The notes beneath the pieces were generated by a model, which ran no database searches, was not told the origin of the DNA, and worked only from the letters and a program-made list of their open reading frames with translations. The translations under genes were made by a program, and so were the position numbers. Positions 7,805 to 17,300 of a stretch of DNA of 64,000 bases are shown here, one piece after another (within the stretch, counting starts at the first letter, position 1; every line of letters begins with the position of its first letter). Origin of the DNA: JAICKN01 sp036489565 (GTDB lineage Bacteria; Acidobacteriota; Terriglobia; Terriglobales; Acidobacteriaceae); the NCBI GenBank assembly GCA_036489565.1, contig DASXFN010000034.1, positions 1 through 64,000 of the forward strand, in the 5' to 3' direction.

Positions 7805-9976
7805 CTAGAATCGCAAACCTTGATTTTCTCCAGCATCGGAAAGTTGTCCTTCAAAAAGATGGGGCATAGCCTTGGCGATGACGCTGTCCGGGTCTTCAAA
7901 ATAGAACGCCATGGTATTTTTCGCGTAGCGCCAGAGCGTGGACAGGTCCGTCTGGTACCAGCAGCACTCGGTCATGCGCGGAGAGAAGCCGCAGAGGAAG
8001 GTGAAATGCTGCGGGACCTGCATGGGCGCCAGCAAACTTGCGGCGGCCATGCGATGATTGCCCTCAATGATCGTTAGCGGATTATTTTCATCAATGCCGA
8101 TCATCAAAATCGAGCTAGGCCTGGCACCTTGGGTCAAAGTTTCACACACCTCGCTCAGTTTTCGCGAAAATGGGTTTTCCGGGTCCGACGACACCTTGGC
8201 CTGCAGGCGCTCAATGATGTCGGAAAGGTAGTAACTGTCGTCGGCGACTTTGCGCCACTGCGAGCGGGGAAATACGCGCAGTTGATACATGTCCTCGCGT
8301 TGCAGTTGAATTTCCCACCACTCCGTGTCCGCGGGCAGCTCGCGCCACATTCTTCCCCGGCGTTTAAACAGGAGGGCCTTACGAATGACATTTTCGTGGT
8401 GATTATTCAGGTCCGGGAAATGGACGACATTATCAAATTTTTTCCGGTACTTGGCGAATTCCGGCATGTAAAATTCGCTCTTTAAAAACTCCGCGATCAC
8501 ATGGTCTTCAGGAACCTTCCGGCGCTTAACAATACCCACACTCATGGACTCGGCATTTGCCGCCCTGGGCTCGGTCTTCCCTTGCGATTTAAGAGAACGC
8601 AGAAAAGGAATGGAGACAATCGCCAGCAGTAACGACATTAAAACCAGTTGCACTTCAATCACGCTTTGCAGCTTGCCGTGGAACAAATAAATCCCGGCGA
8701 TAATGGCGCCGCTAAAGCCAAGCTGCAACCAGCTCACGTTGCCGATCTTCCGGGAGATCTCATAGCTCATCAGCACGACGCTCAGTGAATAAATGCCCGT
8801 GGTGGCGGCGTACAGAACCAGTAACGAAGCATAGGGATTCTGTGCTCCCAGCGGGAATCCCGCGCCCAGCACGGCATGCCAGAGTTGCGTAGGCGCCATC
8901 CATACGCAGAACGTAAACAAAGAAGTCACGCCGATCACAATAAGCAATGTCGCGCGCAGGACCGCACGGCCGTCCTTTTCCTTTGAGCGCACTCCAGCGG
9001 AAATCGGGAACATGCTGCTCACCACTGACCACGAGAGCATGTAAACAATACGTCCCACCAGCGCGACCGCCGCATAAACGCCGGCTTCTGTTGCGCTGAA
9101 AAAATGCTTTACCAGCACGATATCAAGATTGTTGATGATGACCTGGCCAATAAAAAATACCGACGCCTGAATGCCTTCGCCGATGGCCAGGTTCAACCCG
9201 AGCTTGGTTTTAGTCCGCCGCAGTTCCCGTGGTGGAATGGCCAGGAAATAAGGCACAATAATGGAGGCCACAATTGACGCAATCACTCCGGGCACTCCAT
9301 ACCCCAGGTGGATAAGCACTAGCGTGCCGACCAGCTTTACGACAACTTCCAGAACATAGTTGACTCCCAGATGAAAGAAGTCATACATGCCCTGCATCAG
9401 GCCGCGGCGCACGCCCAGCGGCACATAGAACGTGGTGCCAATGCTCAACAGCAGAACATAATGGCGAGTGGGAAGATTCAAATAGCCGGCCAGCACGCCG
9501 CTGGCAACTACAAGCAGCAAACTGATGCCGATGCCCCACAACCAGGAGCGCTTGAGCAGTAGCCGGTAGATGCCTGCCTTGGCGTCAAAGCTGTCGTTTT
9601 GTGGAACCAGTTTGGAGCACAGGAGCTGGAAGGAAAGAGTGACCGCCGAAAGCAGCATCAGCAGGGTGTAAACCGCCGTTGCATGCCCAAAACTTGCCGC
9701 GCCCAGCGTGTGCGCGATGGCAAGGTTGTAAGCAAGATTGATTGCGCCGACTAGCGCGGAGCTGATCAGCATGATCATGCTGCCGCTCACCAGCCGTGCG
9801 CGAAGCGCTCTTGACGAACCTCGGCCCCAGCGCTGCCGGCCGGCTTCTTGCACGGACTCCGTCACTATGAGGGGGTCAGTTTCCACGAGTCTTCGTGTTC
9901 CTTTTCTTGCGCAATCTTTTCTAGCGCAATCTTGGATGGCAATGTGTGTATATGGGCTTTCCAGCGCCTTCCCCAA
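7805..9976 (-). CDS. Wzx-type MOP flippase fused to a ParB-like C-terminal domain
   Basis: A 723-residue protein. After a basic cytoplasmic tail, residues about 62-465 carry some 12 hydrophobic helices of the polysaccharide-flippase (MOP/MATE) superfamily, including NLAYNLAIAHTLGAASFGHA and GVPGVIASIVASIIVPYF. These proteins flip undecaprenyl-linked repeat units across the inner membrane. From about residue 478 a soluble domain of about 245 residues follows, with the phrase LTIIEGNHRMAAASLL near residue 637, matching the G-x-H-R-x-x-A signature of ParB/sulfiredoxin-like nucleotide-binding domains. I know no flippase family with this tail. The gene begins 27 bp after the TPR outer-membrane gene and is probably its operon partner. 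Confidence 0.82.
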   Translation of the reverse strand: MGKALESPYTHIAIQDCARKDCARKGTRRLVETDPLIVTESVQEAGRQRWGRGSSRALRARLVSGSMIMLISSALVGAINLAYNLAIAHTLGAASFGHATAVYTLLMLLSAVTLSFQLLCSKLVPQNDSFDAKAGIYRLLLKRSWLWGIGISLLLVVASGVLAGYLNLPTRHYVLLLSIGTTFYVPLGVRRGLMQGMYDFFHLGVNYVLEVVVKLVGTLVLIHLGYGVPGVIASIVASIIVPYFLAIPPRELRRTKTKLGLNLAIGEGIQASVFFIGQVIINNLDIVLVKHFFSATEAGVYAAVALVGRIVYMLSWSVVSSMFPISAGVRSKEKDGRAVLRATLLIVIGVTSLFTFCVWMAPTQLWHAVLGAGFPLGAQNPYASLLVLYAATTGIYSLSVVLMSYEISRKIGNVSWLQLGFSGAIIAGIYLFHGKLQSVIEVQLVLMSLLLAIVSIPFLRSLKSQGKTEPRAANAESMSVGIVKRRKVPEDHVIAEFLKSEFYMPEFAKYRKKFDNVVHFPDLNNHHENVIRKALLFKRRGRMWRELPADTEWWEIQLQREDMYQLRVFPRSQWRKVADDSYYLSDIIERLQAKVSSDPENPFSRKLSEVCETLTQGARPSSILMIGIDENNPLTIIEGNHRMAAASLLAPMQVPQHFTFLCGFSPRMTECCWYQTDLSTLWRYAKNTMAFYFEDPDSVIAKAMPHLFEGQLSDAGENQGLRF

Positions 9977-10003
9977 GGCGAGGGATATTAAGAGCGATAG
10001 GCA

Positions 10004-13000
10004 TTAAAAGATCGCCAGGCGGATCACCGGAAGAAACGTGTTCCGGCCCTTCCCGCTGAAGTCATAAAAAGTCTGCTGTTGAATGCCGAACGAAAAACTC
10101 ATTGGATAGCTAACCGGAACGTCCCCAACTCCGTCGTGCACCGAGCGCTCCACCGGGCGTACATATGTAACCAGGAATTGATCGTTCATGTTGTCATAAG
10201 CATGAAAGCCCTCGCCGCGCGACCATATCCCTGACGCTTGCACATCCCAGTGTTTTGAAACCGTATAGTTCATGCGGAAAGCGGGACGCAGCGCCTCGGC
10301 ATTGGCCCAGAAGGCGTCCTGCACACGCCAGGAGCGCAGATATTCGGCAAACGCGGAAACTTCCAGGTTTTCGCCAAACTTGCGGCGCACGCCGGCATAA
10401 ACGCTGGTCGTGTAGTACTCACTGATCACGGGATGGAACTGCACATCGCGGGCCTGGTAACCGGTAATCAGCGCGGTCTTACCCCACGGCCTGCCCACGA
10501 CGAAATTTAACGAAGCGGAATTGTCGCGCGAACTGAGCTTCTGCTCGGTGAAAGGCCCGGATTCATGGATCGCGTCTCCAGTGAAAGAAAGCCAATTCCA
10601 GAATGGACTGCTATACACATACAAAAATTGGCGGAAGAGATCTTGATTCAGCTGTACCGGACTGTCCGTATCGCGGCGCACCGTCATCTGCAAGCCGGGA
10701 CTGAAGGCAATCGTGTGATCTCCCCAATGCAGCATGGGATTGATTGCGCCGTTAAAGATCGTGTCATAGGTGTTGTGGCTCTGGATCAAGAGCTGGCTCG
10801 GAATGGAGATGGTGCCGCGCGCATTGCGCTCTTCCACCAGTCCGCTGATGGTGGGGAAATCTCCGAAATGGATCCGGTAGCGTCCATCCACGCGCGACTC
10901 ATAGGACGAGCGCGGCGGAGGAAGAAGCAGAGGAGAATTGGTAACGCCACGCAGCCGCGCATCCAGCACATAAATATTGATGTCTTCAAAAATGGGCGAG
11001 AAGGATGCATCCGGCTCCGCGCTCACATTGGGAGTAAGCTGCGCGCCCTCTTCTTGCGCCAAAGCCATCTCCGCGCGCTCCGCTGACTCATTGTTCAGCA
11101 CCAGCCGGTTCGCGCGCGCGAAAGCGGAGAGCGCCTGCACCGTGTCCTGCTGCTGCCGGTACACATTGGCCATCGCGATCAAATACTCATAGTCGTCGCT
11201 GATGTCGGGATTATTGCTGATGTGCTTCAGCAACTGCTGCGCACTGTCTGTTTGCCCCAAGGCAAGGTAAGCATTCGCCAGGCCGATATCCACAACGTCA
11301 TCATCCGCGCCGCTTGCCTGCGCGCGCTGAAAGTATTTAGTTGCCAGATCGTACTCGCCCACCGACATCATGATGTGCGCGGCGGCCAGCAAATTTTCAG
11401 TGGTGATCGGGTCCGCTTCACCCACGCGCGATTCGGCAAATCCCAGGCTCACTTGTTGTTCGGCGTCCGCGTAGCGGCTTTCGCTGGCAAACAAATTGGC
11501 CAGCGCCAGACGCGTTTCCACCCGGTTCGCATCCGGAGCTTCCAGTGCGCGGCTGTAACGGCTCATCGCCGCATCGCCATCGCCGAGAATCAAAAATGTT
11601 TCGCCCGTTACCAGCAATACTTTGCTTTTGTCGCCACCAAGCTTTTCAGCGGTGGTTATGGCCTGAACGGCGTTGCCGCCATCGCGCAACTGCGCATAAT
11701 TACGGGCCATGTTCGCATAAATCACAGCGTCATCCGGGCCTCTGCCGAGCGCATCCTTCAATGTCGCCAGCGAGTCGGCGTAGCGATGCAAGCTGTACTG
11801 CACGTCGGCGAGCGCAAGCCGCGTGGGAACATCGTTGGGAGCAAGTTTGAGTGCCGCCTGGTATTCCCCTTCCGCCTGCGCCAGCATGATCTGCTGCCGG
11901 TAAGCTTCCGCGCGCGCCAAATGCGTCGCTTTCGACTCTCCCAGAATTTTCGCTGCTTCATTCACTTCCTTCAAAGCAGGCCGGGCACGCCGCATTTGCA
12001 AATCGGAAAATGCTAATCCAAGATAGGCTTCCCCATAGCCCGGGCGCAGCTTGATCGCCATTTCGAAATCTTTTGCGGCATGATCTCCCTGGCGCAAATC
12101 ATTCAGCACATAGCCACGGTTCAGGTAAGAAGTTGGCACGTTCGGCGCAAGGTCAATCGCTTTGGTAAACTCGTCAGCCGCTTCGCGCAGTTCCCCATTT
12201 TGCGTATTCAAGTACCCGGCAATCAGGTGCAGGTCTTTGTCTTTGGGCAACAAAGGCTCGAACTTCTGCACAATGGCGGAGGACTCCTGATACCGGTTCA
12301 AATAAAGCAGGTCATACGCCAGATAAACTGGCGCTTCCGGATCATGGGGAAGCTTCTCAATCACTTTGTAACCCAGCGCGGCGGACTCCGCATACTGCCC
12401 CATGAACGTCAAATAGCGCTCATGCTCACGCATGACCTGGGGGTTCTGTTCGATCGCCGGATTCGCTGCTGCCCGCCGCACCCAGTTGCCCGCCACCGGC
12501 AACTTATGAGCTTCGAGCGCTGAGTTGATGCCGCCGGAAACCACCAGCGGATTATTCGGCGCAATGTGATGCGCCTTTTCGTAATTCGATTGCGCCTTGT
12601 CGAACTCACGCTGCGAGGTATAAAGGTCCCCCAGCGCAAGATAAGAAACATAGTCCTTCGGATAGAGCGACTGCACTTTCAAGAAATATTCTTCCGCGGC
12701 TTTGGGGTTCGCCATGTCTCGCGACAAATAACCCAGTGCAGTAAGCGCGGCGTGGTTCGTGGCGTCAATCTTCAAACCATCGTTGTACGCCTGGAACGCC
12801 TGGTCCTTGCGATTCGTTCTCCACAGCAGATTTGCATAGCTCAGCGTGATGTTCATGTTGCCCGGGTCGAGCGACATGGCTTTCTTCAGATCAGTTTCCG
12901 CGGCGTCCATTTGGCCGAGGGCCATTTCGATCACCGCCCGCAAACGCAGGTATTCCGGCTGAATGGTGGGATCAATCTGCGCAATCTGACTGATGGCCGC

Positions 13001-14227
13001 GCGTGCCGCTGAAATTTCCTGGTTCGCGCCCGAGTCATTGTCGGTAGCGCGATAGGCCTCCGCCAGACTCAAGTGCAACGAAATGGGATACAAAGGTCCT
13101 TCCGGCACTGCCGTGGGCAAGCGCTCCAGCGCAGACCGATACTGCTTAATGGCTTCCTCTTGATCGTTCCTGAGACTCGCTATCTGTCCCCGGACCGCGA
13201 ACAAGCGATAGTGCTCCGGATCAAGCTTCGCCGCCCGTTGCGCGTAATCATCCGCACGGTCCAATTGGCCAATGTTCACCAGCGCCTGCGCCGCGCTGAG
13301 TTGCAGGCTATCGCTTCCCGGGGTACCGTCCGCCGCCTTTGCGTAATTTTCCGCGGCGTCTTTACGCTTCCCCGCTAACTGATAGGTGTAGGCCAGCTCG
13401 CCCAGAATGTCGGGCGTCTTTTTCGGAATCTTTTGCAACGTCGCGATGGCCACATCGTACTGGTTCGAATCCCGATAGTAAGAAGCGACCGCCCGTAAAA
13501 CTTCCAGGTCATTTGGAGCACGGCTTTCCGCGCGCTGTAGGTAAATCTTCGACTGGTCGGGTTGATTCAAGCGCTGATAGGCGCGGGCGATCAACAATTC
13601 GTTACGGGGCGTCCCTTGAAGGGCTTCCGCGCGTTGCAGCAGCCCTAAAGCGGCGCTGGGGTCAGAATTCAACGCCAGCTCTCCGGCAAGCTGAAGATCA
13701 TTGACGCTTTTGGGATTTGCCGCGAGAATCTGCTTCAATAGATCCTGCGCTTCAGAATAGCGGCCCATCTTCGCGTAGGTTTGCGCCAGCCCGGAAAGCC
13801 CCGCAATGGAAGAAGGATCATTCTTCAAACCGCGCTGGAAGGCGCTGACCGAGGCCGGATACTCTCCCGCCAGCCGCGCTGCATAGCCCAGCAAAAACCA
13901 CAGCGGCGTATTCTGAGGGGCGGCGTTGGCCGCGCGCGTCGAATAGAGAACTGCGGATTTGTAATCATTACGCTGTAGCGCCTCTTGCGCGGCTCGCGCG
14001 TTGCGCGCTACCTCAATGCCGGAACCCCAACCGATTCCGCCCTCGGGAGCCGCCGCCTGTGGCGCGGCAGCTTTAGCTTTTTCTTTCTCTTTGGGCCGGG
14101 AACCTTTTGCTTTGCTGGCAGGACTTGGCCCTACTTCAAATGTCTGTCCAAACGCAAAGCCGCTGATTCCCAGCGAACACATCCAAAATGAAAGGACCAA
14201 CCCAATTTGTAGACACTTCTTTTTCAT
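10004..14227 (-). CDS. Large TPR outer-membrane protein, PgaA/BcsC-like EPS export candidate
   Basis: A 1407-residue protein. I start at the ATG before KKKCLQIGLV because a signal peptide follows directly (GLVLSFWMCSLGISGFAFGQ). Residues about 90-1010 are a long array of tetratricopeptide repeats (for example NPLVVSGGINSALEAHKLPV and DKDLHLIAGYLNTQNGELRE). The C-terminal 330 residues are rich in alternating aromatic strands and end in phenylalanine, as outer-membrane beta-barrels do. This TPR-plus-barrel design matches exopolysaccharide exporters such as PgaA and BcsC. It is followed at 27 bp by the flippase gene, supporting a shared role in polymer translocation. Barrel topology was judged by eye. 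Confidence 0.8.
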   Translation of the reverse strand: MKKKCLQIGLVLSFWMCSLGISGFAFGQTFEVGPSPASKAKGSRPKEKEKAKAAAPQAAAPEGGIGWGSGIEVARNARAAQEALQRNDYKSAVLYSTRAANAAPQNTPLWFLLGYAARLAGEYPASVSAFQRGLKNDPSSIAGLSGLAQTYAKMGRYSEAQDLLKQILAANPKSVNDLQLAGELALNSDPSAALGLLQRAEALQGTPRNELLIARAYQRLNQPDQSKIYLQRAESRAPNDLEVLRAVASYYRDSNQYDVAIATLQKIPKKTPDILGELAYTYQLAGKRKDAAENYAKAADGTPGSDSLQLSAAQALVNIGQLDRADDYAQRAAKLDPEHYRLFAVRGQIASLRNDQEEAIKQYRSALERLPTAVPEGPLYPISLHLSLAEAYRATDNDSGANQEISAARAAISQIAQIDPTIQPEYLRLRAVIEMALGQMDAAETDLKKAMSLDPGNMNITLSYANLLWRTNRKDQAFQAYNDGLKIDATNHAALTALGYLSRDMANPKAAEEYFLKVQSLYPKDYVSYLALGDLYTSQREFDKAQSNYEKAHHIAPNNPLVVSGGINSALEAHKLPVAGNWVRRAAANPAIEQNPQVMREHERYLTFMGQYAESAALGYKVIEKLPHDPEAPVYLAYDLLYLNRYQESSAIVQKFEPLLPKDKDLHLIAGYLNTQNGELREAADEFTKAIDLAPNVPTSYLNRGYVLNDLRQGDHAAKDFEMAIKLRPGYGEAYLGLAFSDLQMRRARPALKEVNEAAKILGESKATHLARAEAYRQQIMLAQAEGEYQAALKLAPNDVPTRLALADVQYSLHRYADSLATLKDALGRGPDDAVIYANMARNYAQLRDGGNAVQAITTAEKLGGDKSKVLLVTGETFLILGDGDAAMSRYSRALEAPDANRVETRLALANLFASESRYADAEQQVSLGFAESRVGEADPITTENLLAAAHIMMSVGEYDLATKYFQRAQASGADDDVVDIGLANAYLALGQTDSAQQLLKHISNNPDISDDYEYLIAMANVYRQQQDTVQALSAFARANRLVLNNESAERAEMALAQEEGAQLTPNVSAEPDASFSPIFEDINIYVLDARLRGVTNSPLLLPPPRSSYESRVDGRYRIHFGDFPTISGLVEERNARGTISIPSQLLIQSHNTYDTIFNGAINPMLHWGDHTIAFSPGLQMTVRRDTDSPVQLNQDLFRQFLYVYSSPFWNWLSFTGDAIHESGPFTEQKLSSRDNSASLNFVVGRPWGKTALITGYQARDVQFHPVISEYYTTSVYAGVRRKFGENLEVSAFAEYLRSWRVQDAFWANAEALRPAFRMNYTVSKHWDVQASGIWSRGEGFHAYDNMNDQFLVTYVRPVERSVHDGVGDVPVSYPMSFSFGIQQQTFYDFSGKGRNTFLPVIRLAIF

Positions 14228-14341
14228 GTGCGGTGTGGTGGACGAGCAGGACTGTACAAGACCTATATCGCCGACCGCTCTGATGCCCCTGCAATTGCTC
14301 TGGTTGGATATAAACCTTAGAGGGTCGAAAACCGGACCATT

Positions 14342-14357
14342 TGGCACTAAACCTGCA
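14342..14357 (+). promoter_or_regulatory. Candidate sigma-54 promoter ahead of the 14450-19740 operon
   Basis: TGGCACTAAACCTGCA has the invariant GG-N10-GC spacing and matches most of the TGGCAC-N5-TTGCA consensus. It points towards the GTG at 14450, with about 92 bases of leader. No enhancer-binding regulator gene lies in the window, and such matches occur by chance. Confidence 0.4.
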
Positions 14358-14449
14358 ACAATGAGTCGTTCATCTACAGCAAACCTTCCCGCCCAAAGCT
14401 GAATCCAAGTGCTGCTCAGAAAAACCCCTTAGAGAGGACGAGCATAATC

Positions 14450-16192
14450 GTGGATACGAGCTTTTTCCGGCGGCCCATTCCATTGACCGCGAGCATTCTG
14501 GTGGCGCTGGCAATTCATGGCCCCCTCTTGATGATGGAATTGCCGCTGAAGACTTCTTACGACGCGAACTTTCACGTCTTTTTTGCTTCTCACTACGCTC
14601 AACACTGGTTCAATCCCTGGAATGAGAAGTGGTTTGCGGGCTTTTCCCAAACTACTTATCCCCCGCTTGGTCACCAATGGGTGGCGATGTTCTCTTACAT
14701 CCTCGGACTGCCTCTGGCTTGCATGCTGGTTTACCTGATCGCCATCCTGCTTCTAGTAGTGGGTGTATACCGCTTTTCGCGTTTGTGGGTGAGTGAACGG
14801 GCCAGCAGTTATGCGGCGTTTCTTACCGCCTTCCTGGGAACAATCACGTTCCTAGTTTATTCCGCGGGACAACTTTCCACGGTGCTTTCCGCGCCGCTTT
14901 ATTTGCTGGCGCTCCCATATTTTTATGACTGGTCGCGCTCGGCGGATGGCCGCGCCTTATTGAAAGGCGTCGTACTGACGCTTGTCGCCGCCGCTGTTCA
15001 CCACGTCACCCTCATCTTCGGATCATTCATGTTCGCGCTTCCCGTCCTTTGGTTGGCGTGCATTGATCGCGAAAAAGAAAGTTCCATCGGCAAAGTAATC
15101 GGACGTGGCATCGTTTTCGCCATCCTGGCTGGCATTGGGGTGGCTGTTGTGCTGGCTCCTTATTGGATTTCGCTCATCAAGCATCCCATTGAGCAGGTTC
15201 CCATTCCACACGCCAGCCGTTCCAATTTTTTGCTGAACATTGACTATGCCATTAACTATTTCTTTATCCCTTATGGAGCTTTGCTGCTGGCCATGCCGTT
15301 CGTGGTTTGGATTGGAGCAGCAAGCAGGAGACTGCGCCCGTTAATGTTGGGATTCTGGGTGGCCTTCCTTTTCAGCTTGGGTGGAACCACGCCAGTCCCT
15401 AAATGGTTGCTGGGGCGCGCATTTGAAATTCTGACCTTCGAACGTTTCACGCTGCTGGCCGCGCTTCTTGCTCTGCCCATCGTCGGCGTATTGGCCGAAA
15501 TGCTGCTCGACCGCTACAAAGCGGCAGCGGCCGTGGGATTATCAGCAGCCGCGGTTGCCACCATGGCCTTTGCCATGGGTTGGATCACCTGGAGTCCATA
15601 CCGGCCTGACTCTTCGCTGGACGTGAATCCCGTCATCAACTTCATGGACCGCGACGGGCATGACAAATACCGATATTTGACCCTCGGCTTCGGTAACTCC
15701 ATCCCAAAAATTTCAACGTATTCACACGCCAACAGCGTGGACGGAGAATACAACTCCGCGCGCTTGCTGCCGGAATTCACGCACTATGGAACGGCCCAAT
15801 TAACCAGCGCGAAATTTTTCGGCACTGCCGGCATGGAATCACTTCGCGCGATGTTGGAACACGCGAACAAGTACGGGCTGAAGTTTATCTTTGTCCACGA
15901 TCCCTACTACATTCCCTTGCTGAATTTCGCCGGATGGCGGCAAGTCGAGATTTTCGACTCCGGGCAAATCACGGTATGGGCGAAGGACGATGTCCCGCCG
16001 GCCCATCCCATTCCCTCGGACGCTAAACCTACCGCGCTGGAAGGAATATTGTGGGGCACGCTGCCGTTTGGCTTCAGCCTGTTTGCGATTCTGCTCGCGA
16101 TTTTTATGCGTGATCGCGCCAGCGCCTCGCGAAATCTCGTCGAGTTCCCGGCAATCACCCAGGAATCAGTCTTCATTCCGGAGGCACGCTGA
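14450..16192 (+). CDS. Polytopic membrane protein, PTPS-related/GT-C-like
   Basis: A 580-residue inner-membrane protein with about 11-12 helices. The first periplasmic loop holds SYDANFHVFFASHYAQ, then WFAGFSQTTYPPLGHQW, which resembles the membrane proteins grouped as 6-pyruvoyl-tetrahydropterin-synthase-related and, more distantly, GT-C glycosyltransferases. The acidic residue after the first helix sits where lipid-sugar-using GT-C enzymes bind substrate. A soluble loop follows around residues 390-520. The GTG start is supported by AGAGAGGA about 11 bases upstream. It is the first gene of a five-gene run; its stop shares one base with the next start (TGATG). Likely acts on a lipid-linked glycan, by inference. 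Confidence 0.72.
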   Translation: MDTSFFRRPIPLTASILVALAIHGPLLMMELPLKTSYDANFHVFFASHYAQHWFNPWNEKWFAGFSQTTYPPLGHQWVAMFSYILGLPLACMLVYLIAILLLVVGVYRFSRLWVSERASSYAAFLTAFLGTITFLVYSAGQLSTVLSAPLYLLALPYFYDWSRSADGRALLKGVVLTLVAAAVHHVTLIFGSFMFALPVLWLACIDREKESSIGKVIGRGIVFAILAGIGVAVVLAPYWISLIKHPIEQVPIPHASRSNFLLNIDYAINYFFIPYGALLLAMPFVVWIGAASRRLRPLMLGFWVAFLFSLGGTTPVPKWLLGRAFEILTFERFTLLAALLALPIVGVLAEMLLDRYKAAAAVGLSAAAVATMAFAMGWITWSPYRPDSSLDVNPVINFMDRDGHDKYRYLTLGFGNSIPKISTYSHANSVDGEYNSARLLPEFTHYGTAQLTSAKFFGTAGMESLRAMLEHANKYGLKFIFVHDPYYIPLLNFAGWRQVEIFDSGQITVWAKDDVPPAHPIPSDAKPTALEGILWGTLPFGFSLFAILLAIFMRDRASASRNLVEFPAITQESVFIPEAR

Positions 16193-17298
16193 TGAAATGG
16201 ACCCTGGCGATTGCCATTTTTGCCGCAACCATCGTGCTGGTCATCATCAGTTGGTTCCAGTCCGGAGCCCTTGAACGGAGACGCATTTCTTCCGCTGACA
16301 CTCCTGATGAGGCCGTGCGGCTTTTGCTTTCACGCGTCAAATCGCACAACTGGGATGCGGCTTACGCACAATTGGCCAATTCCTCGTACGTGGACAAAGA
16401 CAATTTTATCCATACCTTTTCCGGCGATGACGGCAGCCTGCGCACCTACGCTTCGCTGGAAAACTATGACGTTTGGCCGCTGCATTCCAATGGGCGTGTA
16501 GCCACGGTACGTACCAAACTGCACTACTCAACCGCCGTGGGGCCGCTGGATGACGTTCGCGATATGCAGGTGGAGCATGAAGGCGACGCGTGGAAAGTAT
16601 TATGGTCTACTGCGGCCCTTCCCAAACTTGCGCCGCAGGTCATTCCCGTCAACTATCTCCGCTGGGATGTCATCAATCGCGGCGCGGCCGACGATTGGGG
16701 CGTACAGAACGTGGATTCTCCACGCGTGCGCATTGTTTCCATGAATGCCGTGCAGCGTCCCGACCGCATTGTGATTGTCGGTGAGATCGTGAATGAAGAC
16801 ACCGTGCCCGCATACGTGGATGTAAACGCCACCCTGCTGCATGCCGATGGCACGGCAATCACCCAGGAAAACAGCTTCGACAAAATTTCACACATTCTTT
16901 TGCCCAAGCAGGTTTCTCCATATCGCGTTGATTTTCCGGGATACCGGCTGACGCAGATCAAGAGCGTCCGCATGGATGCGAAGTCCATGCTGGTGCCCGC
17001 CAGCGCCGACCCGGTCATTGAAGTGACAGGACAGAAATTGCAAAAAGACGCTTTGGGCAAAATGGTTTTGAGCGGCAACCTCGTGAACGAGAGCGGTGCC
17101 ATCGTAAATATTCCGCACGTGTTGGCTTCCTACTACGATTCCAACGGAAAAGTCATTTGGGTTTCCGACGGATACGTGGACCAGGCGCTCCTGCCACAGA
17201 CGCCGGTTTCATTCGCAGTGGATTTGCCTGACGACATCGCCTCTCAGGCCCACACCTATCACGTAGTGGTGAACTCCTTCGTGAACCAGGCTTCTTGA
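16192..17298 (+). CDS. Membrane-anchored protein with NTF2-like and FxLYD-like domains
   Basis: A 368-residue protein with one N-terminal helix (MKWTLAIAIFAATIVLVIIS) and the rest outside the membrane. Residues about 35-130 look like an NTF2/SnoaL-type fold (TPDEAVRLLLSRVKSHNWDA at its start). Two beta domains follow that resemble FxLYD modules, around RIVIVGEIVNEDTVPAYVDV and KMVLSGNLVNESGAIVNIPH. No catalytic residues are recognisable. It overlaps the upstream membrane-protein gene by one base and the next gene starts three bases after its stop, so the products probably function together in the periplasm. Confidence 0.65.
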   Translation: MKWTLAIAIFAATIVLVIISWFQSGALERRRISSADTPDEAVRLLLSRVKSHNWDAAYAQLANSSYVDKDNFIHTFSGDDGSLRTYASLENYDVWPLHSNGRVATVRTKLHYSTAVGPLDDVRDMQVEHEGDAWKVLWSTAALPKLAPQVIPVNYLRWDVINRGAADDWGVQNVDSPRVRIVSMNAVQRPDRIVIVGEIVNEDTVPAYVDVNATLLHADGTAITQENSFDKISHILLPKQVSPYRVDFPGYRLTQIKSVRMDAKSMLVPASADPVIEVTGQKLQKDALGKMVLSGNLVNESGAIVNIPHVLASYYDSNGKVIWVSDGYVDQALLPQTPVSFAVDLPDDIASQAHTYHVVVNSFVNQAS

Positions 17299-17300
17299 TC

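Noticed and set aside
11222..12016. 264-codon open frame antisense to the TPR outer-membrane gene
   Set aside because: The minus-strand frame has clear TPR repeats throughout; the plus-strand frame has no family-like sequence and is a codon-bias shadow. Similar long shadows lie opposite lon, the DUF1593 gene and the debranching enzyme.
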